From Paratinospora sagittata (lineage: Eukaryota > Streptophyta > Magnoliopsida > Ranunculales > Menispermaceae), in NCBI GenBank assembly GCA_035771175.1, contig CM069613.1:5514001-5578000 (forward strand): a stretch of 64,000 nt of DNA. Reading direction: 5' to 3'. A model generated the notes under the pieces. It was not told where the DNA came from, did no database searches, and was given only the letters and a program-made list of their open reading frames with translations. The translations under genes and the position numbers were made by a program. This document shows, in pieces, positions 23,801 through 35,628 of the stretch; position 1 is the first letter of the stretch; each line of letters opens with the position of its first letter.

Positions 23801-26800
23801 CTTGAAGTGAATTGTGACTTCCTCTTAAATTAACAAGAGATAATAGTTGTTTGCTCTAGAACTAACGTCTCTTTTCTTCAAATGATCGAAAAACTCGGTT
23901 TATCGGTGCTACGATCACACACGTAGGGTTCTAGGACTTTAAACACCTAAGAGAAAGCATATTACAGACTCGATAAACTCAATATACAAATACAAGCTTA
24001 GAACATAAAAGATTGTAAACACAAACTTAAATAAAGACAGGAGACTCATGAAAGAGAGAACAAGCTTAGAAGACTTAGACACTTGGTAACTGGCCTCTGA
24101 AGAGAAAAGGAGCAACTGAGCTTCCTTTTATAGACGTGCTGAGAATCTTGCGGACTTCAAACCATTTCAAATCCATGGACAGGTGGCTTGATGTGTTGGT
24201 GGATAAGCACTGGGAAAAACGGATGGAAACTTTGACAGCAAGTGGACGTTTGTCAGCATGTGGAGGCGTGCGGATGAACAGGATTAGATGTCTGAACTTT
24301 TGGCTTTAGCATTTAACAGTAAGATGCTTTTACTGTGGATGAGCAGTGTTATGTTGAAGATAAGATTCTTTTGCTTTATGTGACAGGACTGTCGTTTGTG
24401 GAGACATCTTCACGTGATGGCAGCTGGGCTGAGCAGAAGAGGAATCTGCAGGACTGGCAGATTGGACAGGATCATGTGAGGGCACATGGGCTGAGTTGAG
24501 TGATGAGCTAGAATCTTCCAGGCTGGTTGGCTGGACAAATGTGTAGGACATCGGAGAAGATGAAACAGAAGGTACCTGCAAAACAGAAGTCGTACCTGAA
24601 AGATGGTGATTTCGTGGAATGAAAGACTGATGGTAGGTTCGTCGGTGAAGAAGGGGTCGAACAACAGGCAAGTTAGTGTGGACATGTTGTTGACGATGGC
24701 TGTACAAAGCACATATCATAGCACTCATCCTTGTTCTTGGGTAGGAATACGTCGGATCAAGGTGTCCATGACGGTTTGGGTGACGGAGGACCATGGGAAT
24801 GTGACTGGGATAGATTCTCGAGGGTGTCTTCATCAAGATCGTCGTGAAGAGAATCCCAATAATCCTGTGAGCATTGATAGTCATCTGGAGGAAGAGAAAC
24901 TTGACCAGAGGCTATGAGGGCTGCATTTTCTTCATCTTCAGCTTTCTGAGCTTCAACAATCTCATCATAGGAGAGAGGAGTGGTCCCTTAGATGAGGTGG
25001 TAGATCTGACCATGATGGTGGATCTCTAAAATTAGGATGAGGAGAATCTGGGCTGTATGGAGCCAAATTCTGGACCAGAGAAGTGAGATGTTCCTCTGGT
25101 ATGAATTCGTGAGGATCTCGAATTACAGGTGAGATATCTAGCTGATTACTGATATCGTTGAGGAAGCTGCAGACACCAGTAATTACCTGAGGGGTGAGAT
25201 CACAAGAGTATGTCTAGAATTCCTAGGAGTAATGTTCAGCAATCAACCCGCGAGGAGAGTAGGAAAAGGGTTGGTGACATATGTAAATAGCATGCAGGCG
25301 TTGAGGAAATAGTTGGCATATTTCATTCACCTGTGCAGTCCAGATTGAGAGAGGGCCAAACAGCTGTCAACAACCATGGAGAAGAGTTGTTTGTTGCCGG
25401 AGTTGATTCTGTAGTTGATGAGGTATGAAGGCTACAACTATTTTATAGAGACACGAAACACACCTGATGTACCAGAATAAGTTTTCAGTTAACTCGGTAC
25501 GAAGGTGGATGATGAACAGATAGGGTCGTGTCTGGTTGAATGGATTACCCTGAGAGATCTGTTCGGGGAAGTCCATGAGATGCTTGTGGGCATAGTAGAA
25601 CATATTGGATCGGGCCAATTCGTTAACTTCATGGGCCATTGTGGGCTCTGAAATTTCTGGAGGGAAAATAGCACCAATAAGTGGAATGGATCCAGATGAA
25701 TGAATTAACTGTATAGGCTTGGATCTAGTAACAAGCCTGGGCTGTAACAGGAGAGGTAAGTTAAAACATCCTGTTATAAGTTAGAATTGGGCCTTAGACT
25801 TCTGAATGGGCCTTGATAGAAAATCTGCTAAGACATTCTTGTTGCCTGGGATGTGTTTAACAGTAAATGTATACTGTGTGAACCATTCTTGAAGGCGAAG
25901 AAGTTGAGCAGAAGACACCAATTTGTTCTTGAATTCCAGCATTTTAGGAAAGGAGGAACTATCCATTTGGATTTCAAATTGTGCTGGTCTGAAGAAGAAT
26001 GCAAACCTCTGTATACCATATTTAACTGCAAGTATCTCTTTGATGGAGAGATGGTAATGAAGTTCTGCATCAGTAAACTTTCCACTCTGATAACCACAAA
26101 TATTTTCTTGATTACCCACTTTTTCGAGGAGAACAACTCCCCAGTAGTGATCAGAGGCATCGGTCTGAAGAATCAGAGATCCGGTGGTAGGAAGAACCAA
26201 TGGAGGGGGATTCTGACAGGCTTTCTTCAGATAAGCAACAGATTGGGTGTGGATATTGTGCCAAGGAGGAGGGTCGTTCCGTAAGAGAGAGGAAAACACA
26301 GAAGTATACTGACTGACACGTGGCAGAAATGATCTGAGATAATTCACAATACCGAGAAATTGTTGTAGTTGTTGCTTTGTGAAGTGAGAATCAGGAAATT
26401 TCAGAAGTTCTACTGCAATATGGGATCCTGGTTGGTAAACTCCATTAAAAAACTTCATGCCTAAGAAATCAATTTCAGAAGTATGAATAATACTTTTCTT
26501 TTCTGAGAGCATGATACCAGAAGATTCAGTAATATCCAGAAACTGAGACAGTAGTAGTTGATGATCAGCTTCATTCTTGAAGAACAAGAGGATATCATCA
26601 ATATAAATCAAAGCTGTACGCAGTAATGGAGCATAAATCTTTGTCATAGCTTTCTTGAATAAGGATGGAGCAACCTTAAGACCAAAAGGCATAACCGTCC
26701 ATTGATAATGGGCATTAGGAATGCAGAAGGCGGTCTTGGGACGATCGTCAGGGTGAACACCAAGTTGCCAAAACCCTGCTTTGAGATCAAATTTGCTATA

Positions 26801-29800
26801 AACAGTGGATCCTGCAAGCAGTGAGAGCTGGGACGATATCTTGGGAAGTGGGAACTTATAAGGTGTTCAAGGGCTTATAGTCAATAACAAGCCTCTTCTT
26901 ACCGCGTCTTTGTTCAACTCGTTTATTGACATAAAATGTTTGACATGCCCAATCAGATGTAGTAGGTTCAATTAAACCTTGGGCAAACAAATCAGTACAT
27001 TCTTTCCTGGCAAGTTCAAGTTCATCAGCAGGCATTCCTGGATGAATTGCTTTCGTGGGGTTGATATCTTCATTAAGCTTGATTCAGAGAAAGATTTCTT
27101 GATTCCGTCTTGTAGAGACGAAGCATCCTGCATAGTATACAATTTTGAAATAGTTGTATATGGAAGAAACTGTTGTTTGTATGAAATACCTGTAGGCAGT
27201 ATCTTAAGAGTAGTTCGGGAATAAATATCCATGCCGAATAAGATATCTTTGTCAGGAAGATCACAACCAATAACATGAGTCCAGATAATTAAATCTGGAA
27301 AGAATTTCAACCCAATTTTCTTGATAGTAATCAGATGGGTTTGAAAAACTTCATTATTGGCGGCCTTGAAGGATTCAGTATGGGGCTTTCAACAAGCTTT
27401 GGGAAGTATGCGATGATTCATCATACTTTTGAATGCACCTGTATCAAAATAAGCAATTACCTTGATAGGATTGTCAAATTTTGATTGAAGAACAGAGATC
27501 TGTGCATAAGGCATCATATGTGATGGAGCTGTTGGAAAAGATGGTAGAGATACCATGCCCGTATAGTTATCATCAGAACTGAAAGAACTATCTGACGAAT
27601 AATCTTGATAAGCAAACATTGTGGCTTCATCAGGAGATTCTTGTTCGGAGAAAATAGATTCAATCAAAATTTGACAATCTTATCAAGGTAATTGCTTATT
27701 TTGATACAGGTGCATTCAAAAGTATGATGAATCCTCGCATACTTCCCAAAGCTTGTTGGAAGCCCCATACTGAATCCTTCAAGGCCGCCAATAATGAAGT
27801 TTTTCAAACTCATCTGATTACTATCAAGAAAATTGGGTTGAAGTTCTTTCCGGATTTAATTATCTGGACTCATATTATTGGTTGTGATCTTCCTGACAAA
27901 GATATCTTATTCGATATTGATATTTATTTTCGAACTACTCTTAAGATACTGCCTACAGGTATTTCATACAAACAACAGTTTCTTCCATATACAACTATTC
28001 CAAAATTGTATACTATATAGGATGTTTCGTCTCTACAAGACAGAATCAAGAAATCTTTCTCTGAATATCATAAAGATTTCCACCATCCTCATCCTCTATG
28101 GAAGAATGAAGCATATTACGTTCATTTGCCTTTCAAGCTTAATGAAGATATCAACCCCACGAAAGCAATTCATCCAGGAATGCCTCCTGATGAACTTGAA
28201 CTTGCCAGGAAAGAATGTAGTGATTTGCTTGCCCAAGGTTTAATTGAACCTACTACATCTGATTGGGCATGTCAAGCATTTTATGTCAATAAACGAGCTG
28301 AACAAATACACGGTAAGAAGAGGCTTGTTATTAACTATAAGCCCTTGAACACCTTCTTACGTGATGATAAGTTCCCACTTCCCAAGATATCGTCCCAGCT
28401 CTCACTGCTTGCAGGATCCACTGTTTATAGAAAATTTGATCTCAAAGCAGAGTTTTGGCAACTTGGTGTTCACCCTGATGATCGTCCCAAGACCGCCTTC
28501 TGCATTCCTAATGCCTTATTATCAATGGACGGTTATGCCTTTTGGTCTTAAGGTTGCTCCATCCTTATTCCAGAAAGCTATAACAAAGATTTATGCTCCA
28601 TTACTGCGTACAGCTTTGATTTATATTGATGATATCCTCTTGTTCTCCAAGAATGAAGCTGATCATCAACAACTACTGTCTCAGTTTCTGGATATTACTG
28701 AATCTTCTGGTATCATGCTCTCAGAAAAGAAAAGTATTATTCATACTTCTGAAATTGATTTCTTAGGCATGAAGTTTTTTAATGGAGTTTACCAACCAGG
28801 ATCCCATATTACGGTAGAACTTCTGCAATTTCCTGATTCTCACTTCACAAAGCAACAACTACAACAATTTCTCGGTATTGTGAATTATCTCAGATCATTT
28901 CTGCCACGTGTCAGTCAGTATACTTCTGTGTTTTCCTCTCTTACGGAACGACCCTCCTCCTTGGCACAATATCCACACCCAATCTGTTGCTTATCTGAAG
29001 AAAGCCTATCAGAATCCCCCTCCATTGGTTCTTCCTACCACCGGATCTCTAATTCTTCAGACCGATGCCTCTGATCACTACTGGGGAGCTGTTCTCCTCG
29101 AAAAAATGGGTAATCAAGAAAATATTTTGTGGTTATCAGAGTGGAAAGTTTACTGATGCAGAACTTCATTATCATATCTCCATCAAAGAGATACTTGCAG
29201 TTAAATATGGTATTCAAAAGTTTGCATTCTTCCTCAGACCAGCACAATTTGAAATCCAAATGGATAGTTCCTCTTTTACTAAAATGTTGGAATTCAAGAA
29301 CAAATTGGTGCCTTCTGCTCAACTTCTTCGCCTTCAAGAATGGTTCACACAGTATACATTTATTGTTAAACACATCCCAGGCAACAAGAAGTCTTAGCAG
29401 ATTTTCTATCAAGGCCCATTCAGAAGTCCAAGGCCCAACTCTCGCTTATAACAGGATGTTTTAACTTACCTCTCCTGTTGCAGCCCAGGCTTGTTACTAG
29501 ATCCAAGCCTATACAGTTAATTCATTCATCTGAATCCATTCCACTTATTGGTGCTATTTTCCCTCCAAGAATTCCAGAGCCCACAACGGCCCATGAAGTT
29601 AACAAATTGGCCCGATCCAATATGTTCTACTATGCCCACAGGCATCTCATGGACTTCCCTGAACAGATCTCTCAGGGTAATCCATTCAACCAGACACAAC
29701 CCTATCTGTTCATCATCCACCTTCGTACCGAGTTAACTGAAAACTTATTCTGGTACATCTGGTGTGTTTCGTGTCTCTATAAAATAGTTGTAGCCTTCAT

Positions 29801-31998
29801 ACCTCATCAACTACAGAATCAACTCCGACAGCAAACAACTCTTATCCATGGTTGTTTACAGCTGTTTGCCCCTCTCTCAATCTGGACTGCACATGTAAAT
29901 GAAATATGCCAACTATTTCCTCAGCGCCTGCATGCTATTTACATATGTCACCAACCCTATTCCGACTCTCCTCACGGGTTGATTGTTGAACATTACTCCC
30001 AGCAATTTCAGACATACTCTTATGATCTCACCCCTCAGGTAATTACTGGTGTCTGCAGCTTTTTCAACGATATCAATAATTAGCCAGATATCTCACCTGT
30101 AATTCGATGTCCTCACGAATTCATACCAGAGGAACATCTCACTTCTCTGGTCCAGAATTTAGCTCCATACAGCCCAGATTCTCCTCCTCCTAATTTTAGA
30201 GATCTACCATCATGGTCAAATCTACCACCTCATCTAAGGGACAACACTCCTCTATCCTATGACGAGATTGTTGAAGCTCAGAAAGCTGAAGATGAAGAAA
30301 ATGCAGCCCTCATAGCCTCTGGTCAAGTTTCTCTTCCTCCAGACGACTATCAATGCTTACAAGATTATTGGGATTCTCGTCACGACATCTTAATGAAGAC
30401 AACCTTGAGAATCTATCCCCGTCACATTCCCATGGTCCTCCATCACCCAAACCGTCATGGACACCTTGATCCGACGTATTCCTATCCAAGAACAAGGACG
30501 AGTGCTATGATATGTGCTCTGTACAACCATCGTCAACATGTCCACACTAACTTGCAAGTTGTTCGACCCCTTCTTTACGGACGAACCTACTATCAGTCTT
30601 TCATTTCACGAAATCACCATCTTTCAGGTACGACTTTTGTTTTGCAGGTACCTTATGTTTCATCTTCTCCGATGTCCTACACATCTGTCCTGCCAGCCAG
30701 CCAGCCTGGAAGATTCTAGCTCATCACTCAACTCTGCCCATGTGCCCTCACATGATCCTGTCCAATCTGTCAGTCCTGCAGATTCCTCTTCTGACTCAGC
30801 CCAGCTGCCATCACGTGAAGATGTCTCCACAAACGACAGTCCTGTCACATAAAGCAAAGGAATCTTATCCCCGACATAACACTGCTCATCCACAGTAAAA
30901 ACATCTTACTGTTAAATGCTAAAGTCAAAAGTTTCGACATCTAATCCTGTTCATCCGCACACCTCCACATGCTGACAAACGTCCACTTGCTGTCAAAGTC
31001 TCCATCCGCTTTTCCCAGTGCTTATCCACCAGCACATCAAGCCACCTGTCCATGGATTTGAAATAGTTTGAAGTCCGCAAGATTCTCAGCACGTCTATAA
31101 AAAAAAGTTCAGTTGCTCCTTTTCTCTTCAGAGGCCAGTTACCAAGTGTCTAAATCTTCTAAGCTTGTTCTCTCTTTCATGAGTCTCCAGTCTTTATTTA
31201 AGTTTGTGTTTACAGTTTTTTATGTTCTAAGCTTGTATTTACATATTAAGTTTATCGAGTCTGTAATATACTTTTTTCTAGATGTTTAAAGTCCTAGAAC
31301 CCCACGTGTGTGATCGTAGCACCGAAATAGTATCTTTAAAAGATTTTCAACAAAAGAATTCATTACTATTGGTTCTGCAATATTTAAAACGATCAAAGAA
31401 ACCATCAAGAAGAAAAATAATATAAATATAAGATATAAGATACAACACAAGATCTCTCCCAAAAAAAAAAGTAATAAAATAAAATAAAATACAACTTGGG
31501 GTTATTTTATTTTATTTTACAAGTTGAGGTTATTTAAAAATTAAAATTTTCTCAAAGCATCCATCCTGATTAATTCGATTTATCAAATTGTTATGTCATT
31601 AAATACTAAAACGGTCAATTTTTACATTAAAATATTATTTATTTTTAAATCTTATTAATATTTTAAAAAATCTAATACAAGTTTTCTATAATATTTTTAA
31701 ATGTTATACGATAAATTATTAGATTTTAACTTTAAGTTTTTTAATAATGTTTTTTACTATGTTGTTCAATATTCTAATAATATTTTATATAAAAAATCAA
31801 AAGAAAAGATCAGAACCTTACTTCTGTGATGAGATGAGGAGAAGTGACGAGGCATTTGGCGCTCCAGAGAGGATCGTTGAGGTTGGCACCGTGCCGTTCC
31901 AGCTCCGTTGCAAGCCCGCCGTCGATCACTGCATATCCGCCGAGGCTCCGGAGGTATTCCGACATCTCCGACGCTGGTTCGCCGCTTCCGAATCCCAT
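20850..31998 (-). CDS. HMT: Homocysteine S-methyltransferase (S-methylmethionine:homocysteine)
   Basis: Seven exons on the minus strand: 31822-31998, 22878-22934, 22556-22788, 22202-22331, 21772-21975, 21444-21515, 20850-21011. All junctions are GT-AG and in phase, giving 344 aa, close to the 325-350 aa usual for plant HMTs. The protein transfers a methyl group from S-methylmethionine to homocysteine, making two methionines, in the cytosol. Visible signatures are [18 protein letters not shown] near the N-terminus, [12 protein letters not shown] (exon 2), [19 protein letters not shown] (exon 3/4 junction) and [11 protein letters not shown]. The zinc ligands are Cys252 (VGINCTPP) and Cys319/Cys320 (GGCCRTTP). 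There is no targeting peptide. Intron 1 is 8,887 bp because of the inverted pararetrovirus copies; the other introns are 0.08-0.43 kb. The last exon has a CAGCAG acceptor, so one Gln may be optional. All key residues are present, so the gene looks functional. Confidence 0.93.
22935..23906 (-). other. HMT intron 1, 3' part
   Basis: About 1 kb between the viral left arm and exon 2. No coding frame or repeat end recognised. The stretch 23590-23760 is somewhat GC-richer than its flanks but has no identifiable partner in the window. Confidence 0.4.
24126..24135 (-). promoter_or_regulatory. TATA box of the left viral arm
   Basis: TCTATAAAAG on the minus strand, in the non-coding part beyond the second reading frame, where a pararetroviral genomic promoter is expected. 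Activity unknown. Confidence 0.45.
24330..25740 (-). pseudogene. Second coding region of the left viral arm (unknown product)
   Basis: Several minus-strand frames (25367-25639, then 24330-24884 and pieces between) encode a protein similar in both arms, with no domain I recognise. It is Pro/His/Gln-rich, with HEFIPEEHL and [15 protein letters not shown] segments. Some endogenous caulimovirids (florendoviruses) have an extra frame after the polymerase frame, and this could correspond to it; that is inference. Stops and frameshifts interrupt it, for example just after LLHGC near 25367. Confidence 0.55.
25781..27667 (-). pseudogene. Protease, reverse transcriptase and RNase H of the left viral arm (broken)
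   Basis: The minus-strand frame 27667-27389 holds an acidic region and the aspartic protease motif DTGA. It is cut by a TGA at a Trp position near 27390. The frame 27310-26972 continues the protease-to-polymerase link but has lost about 90 nt relative to the right arm. Reverse transcriptase starts in broken frames and becomes open from 26692 to 25781 (303 aa), with [10 protein letters not shown], the catalytic YIDD, then RNase H (TDASDHYWG, and a closing DFLS segment). A roughly 10-nt deletion near 26860 lies before the catalytic part. Clear homology, not functional. Confidence 0.85.
27667..29440 (+). pseudogene. Protease, reverse transcriptase and RNase H of the right viral arm (broken)
   Basis: Segments: 27673-28020 (protease, DTGA motif, ends at a TAG where the left arm has CAG), 28023-28551 (polymerase N-part, ends at a one-base insertion near 28515), 28361-29074 (catalytic part with MPFGL and YIDD, frameshifted near 28940) and 29065-29397 (RNase H, ends at a one-base deletion near 29391). 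The Trp codon that is TGA in the left arm is intact here (near 27760). Most lesions differ from those of the left arm. Confidence 0.83.
29478..30852 (+). pseudogene. Second coding region of the right viral arm (unknown product)
   Basis: The longest open part, 29478-30083 (201 aa), contains [15 protein letters not shown] and later [13 protein letters not shown]. It stops at TAG 30081-30083 just before sequence that continues in frame in the left arm. Pieces at 30110-30720 and 30514-30852 continue it. Ser/Pro/His-rich C-terminal part. No recognised domain. Its conservation in both arms argues that it was a real viral frame. Confidence 0.55.
31094..31103 (+). promoter_or_regulatory. TATA box of the right viral arm
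   Basis: TCTATAAAAA, the counterpart of 24126-24135. The two viral promoters therefore point away from each other, toward the two ends of HMT intron 1. Activity unknown. Confidence 0.45.
31325..31821 (-). other. HMT intron 1, 5' part
   Basis: AT-rich intron sequence between the viral right arm and the exon 1 donor (GAA|GTAAGG). An imperfect TTTTATTTTATTT inverted pair lies at about 31470-31525. No coding signal. Confidence 0.45.
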
Positions 31999-32170
31999 CG
32001 CAAAACGTCCGACGATCGACGATTCCGGTAATACTTGAAATATGTAGCGAGCTTACGCGCGTCAGCTAGTTATAAAGTGATAGAAAAGTAGAGAGAATTG
32101 TTGGCATACCTCTGTCTCTACATGCGGCTTCTTGAGTGATTACTACGTGTGTGTATTTGTCTTTTTATAG
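31999..32170 (-). promoter_or_regulatory. HMT core promoter and 5' UTR
   Basis: On the minus strand a TATA box, CTATAAAAAG, occupies 32161-32170. A start of transcription near 32130 would give a leader of about 130 nt before the ATG at 31998. Confidence 0.6.
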
Positions 32171-35100
32171 TGAGGGGTGGCGAGGGTGATATCATCATCA
32201 AATGATATAAATACCCTTTGTATTACATGTAATGAAAAAACAAAGGAAAGTTTGTAATTATTTGAGCAATTTGATTTACATCTTAAATATATATATATTT
32301 ATATTTTGTGTGATTTGTCCTTTATTTGTATAAATGAGGGTAAAGGGTAAAAGGGTAAAGGGTAAAAGGTAAAAGGATTTAAATGAACTATTTTTCTCAA
32401 TCACAGCTAATATTGGATTTTCCATACAAGTTTCATAACATCTTACCAACTGAGGGCTATCTCAAGACATGCCTCATATTTTAAAAAGGATTTCAGTAAT
32501 ACATAGTTTAAGAGCATTCAACGTATATTTTTATCATTTTCTTTGTAAGGTCTATATAGATGTCTAACTTAGTGGGGTTGATTTAATCTTCTTAACCCAA
32601 TAATATACGTTATTTTACCACTAAAGAAGAAGGTCATTGTAGTCTTTTCAGTCGAGGCACTAAGAATGCTGGAAAGTCTGGAGATAAGGATCGTCGTGGA
32701 TAGAAACGAATGAACCTGGCCACAAACAGTGCTTCGTTCATCGGGAGGGGGTCCACAGCCCCAATAAGACACTGCCGTATGGAGACCTATACTATATAAA
32801 CCAAAAGCTGCATGCACCAACTTTCAATTTAATTTTAACCATTTTAGTGTTAAATAATTAATTAAAAATAAAGCAATTTAATACGATAAAAAATAATAAA
32901 TAGTTAAGTTTAAACCTTAGACTTAGGGTACTAAATATACAAAAAAATACATTTTTTTTTTAAATTGTTAATTTTTTGTTGTTGTTTATTTGATGATATT
33001 GTGTCCGTCAAGTGAAAATAAATCAAGAGTTAAATATGAAAATCATTAGAACTAAAAATTGAGTTTGTTAAATGTAATTTTAATGATAATAAAAATATAA
33101 GTAGAGAAAAACTGAAGTATTGAAACCGATGCTCATATTCAGCATAAAATTAATGTCCTATCCAAAATATTGGTAAAAAGACAAATAATAAAAAATATAA
33201 TGTCTAGTGCTTTTTCGCAAAGTTACAAAACAAACCAATAACAAAGTGGAAAAGCGTGCTATTTTGTCACATATGAGCAGTAATAGATATTGATAAAGAA
33301 ACGCATTATTGTGCATTAATTATTGCAGTCATTTCAATGACTTCTCCTTTATAAAAGAATATTGTGTCATTTTTCAATCACTGTCTGCTTGGAAAATGTG
33401 AGAGTTCGACAACTTCTATCCTCTACTAGTATCGAGAGGTTTAAATGTTTGAGAAATGCTAAATGTGTCGCATGCAAGGTCATAAAAGAAGTTTAAATGT
33501 TTACAGTATCATATGCAAGGTCGTCACATCTATGATCTATAATCTATATCTATAACTATCATGGTAACAGTTAAGAATTTTCTTCCATCCTCCCTGTTGA
33601 GAATTTTATTCAAGAATGTATATTTTTTTTTTTTTTTTTTGGTTATCCGAGCAAGGTCGACGAATAAAAGAGATTTTCTCCTTCTCCTTATATTTAATGT
33701 TGTTATTTTTTGTGTTTTTTATTTTTTTTCTTTTATTTGCAGGTTAATTTTGATGTTATCATTATTATTATTATTAAATAAATTCTTAGAAGGTCGACTA
33801 GGCGACAGCCCGGACCTTTAAATTACTGGACCCCAAATTTAGGTCAAAGCCATTGGCCCAAAAAAAGTTAATCGCACTTTCATTTTCACTTTTATTTCCA
33901 TCGATTTACTGTTACTTTTCAATATTATCGGAGAGATTAACGGTCCCAGCGTCTTTCGGGAAATCGATATCTTACTGGCACCGTGAATCGTCTTTCCAGG
34001 GAATCGGCGTCTTTCTTTCCGCGCGACAACACCCTCTTCTTCTTCTATTTCTTTTTTTATTTTTTTAACTTTTTTTTTTTTGTTTTGCCTATCTGAGGGC
34101 GCTGGTAGGCAAAACAAATAACGGGAGCCGCTGGATATTCAAACTTATCCGTGCAAGTCAGTAAATGTGAACACCCATTTTAGTTAAGATAATTAGTAAC
34201 ACTTTTTTTTTCTTTTTTTTTCACTTTTTTATTACTAAAATTCAATCATAATTTTTTTTTTATTTGTATAATTTTGTATAAGGATCATTATAACAATTTT
34301 ATCAATAAACACAAACTTAAAATTATCATAATAGTTAACTATCAGTGTTTTCTTGAACTTATTAACTATTTAAAATTTATATTATATTTAAAATAATTTT
34401 TATTTGTGTTAATTTTCTAATTTTAAGTTGTATTAAATATTGGTGTGAAATTGGTGATAATTTTTGTTTGTATTAATTCTGTACATTTATTGTGTTGATT
34501 TTGTAGTTTTTATCATGTCAATATTGTAATAATTGCACAAATAAGTATTTTGGGTATTTATGATTTGTTGTAGTATTTGGTTTTATGAAACCTTTATAAA
34601 TGCATTTCATATTTTTAATAGGTTATTTTAATATTCTAGAAGTGTTTGTAATGTGTTATCTATAAAATTATTTGTTCATTAATAAAACTATGCATTTGTA
34701 ATATATTCACAATATTTATAAAAATATTTATTTATTAATATATATAAAAACTTTATTTTATATATTTCGTCTCAAGCCCTTAATAGTCAGGATTAGCCCT
34801 ACTTGAAAGGAGCAGTCCACAAAGCAGGTTTAAGGAAATTCTTAAAAGAATTCTTGAGAATCCTATTTCTCTACAAATGGAGCATTTAATGCAATTCTAG
34901 TTAGGTTTTTGTCTCTTTTCCTTTACCTCATCCGTTCAGTTCCAACAGAGAGTGTCCATTTCCATTTTTTCTCTTGCATTTTCTTTTCTCATTTTCCTTG
35001 ATTGATTTTGTAATCATTATCCCTTTGCTCTTCCCTTCATTTTCTCCCTTCTTTTCTCATTTCCCTTGATTAATCTTTCTCTAGAGTCCGTTTATCTCCG

Positions 35101-35605
35101 GACTTCTATCCTTATTTTCGTTAGATAAAATACGTGCTCAATATTTAATCACTCATAAAATGATAATTAATATGATTGTCAACGTTTGATAACTTTAATT
35201 CTAACTTCTAATTTTTTTAAACTCTAATTAATATAAAGGTTAGATACAATTAAAGAGTTTAATAATAATTTGTCAACCTCTAAATAATTTAGAAGTTGAC
35301 AAATAATAAAAGTTAAACCTCTAAAATAAAAGACAAAAAAAGTTAGCTTTTTCTTTTAAAGGTTTATCCTCTACTACAAATAAAAGATGATCCATCTATA
35401 TTAAAAATAATTTTTAACATACTAAATTTGTATTAATCATTATATAAAATAATTTATTACACTTAGATCAGAATTCAAATTTAGTAAGTAATAATTAATA
35501 CAAAATAATTTTTAATTTAATTAAATATAACATATGATTATAAATTTTTACTTTTAATTTTTTTAAAATAAAAAATTAGAGTATTTTTATTACCAAATAA
35601 TACTT
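32171..35605. other. AT-rich intergenic spacer
   Basis: No gene found. Items seen: a GGGTAAA minisatellite (32336-32378); a short TATATAAACC-containing stretch near 32795 with no gene after it; a perfect 10-bp inverted repeat GTTTTGCCTA/TAGGCAAAAC at 34082-34115; long T-rich and TATT-rich runs at 33620-33780 and 34200-34760. Open frames here (33561, 33839, 33853) are low-complexity. Confidence 0.5.
32336..32378 (+). repeat. GGGTAAA/GGTAAAA minisatellite
   Basis: About six tandem 6-8 bp units of the GGGTAAA type, G-rich on the plus strand in an AT-rich setting. It resembles a degenerate telomere-like repeat but lacks the plant TTTAGGG order. Confidence 0.6.
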
Positions 35606-35628
35606 TTAAAATAAATTCTAATAAAAGG

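Larger units (their letters stand above)
23907..27666 (-). mobile_element. Endogenous caulimovirid (pararetrovirus) copy, left inverted arm
   Basis: Integrated relic of a plant pararetrovirus in minus orientation within HMT intron 1. Reading on the minus strand from the inner end (27667): an acidic Ser/Asp-rich segment, an aspartic protease, reverse transcriptase, RNase H, a second coding region, then a non-coding part with a TATA box. Integrase and LTRs are absent, and the MPFGL and YIDD reverse transcriptase style matches Caulimoviridae rather than Gypsy elements. The movement and capsid regions expected upstream of protease are missing, so the copy starts part-way. The outer end, about 23907, is set by where similarity to the right arm stops (TCGGTGCTACGATCAC). 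Confidence 0.82.
27667..31324 (+). mobile_element. Endogenous caulimovirid copy, right inverted arm
   Basis: Plus-strand twin of the left arm, with the same order: protease, reverse transcriptase, RNase H, second frame, non-coding region with a TATA box. By eye the two arms agree at roughly 19 of 20 bases in a sampled RNase H stretch. The outer limit is the CGATCGTAGCACCGA-type sequence at about 31310-31324. With the left arm it forms an inverted repeat of about 7.4 kb with almost no spacer. Confidence 0.82.

Noticed and set aside
24603..24917. Plus-strand frames across the left viral arm (24603-24917, 25853-26284, 26979-27224)
   Set aside because: They are antisense to recognisable viral protein and have no domain of their own.
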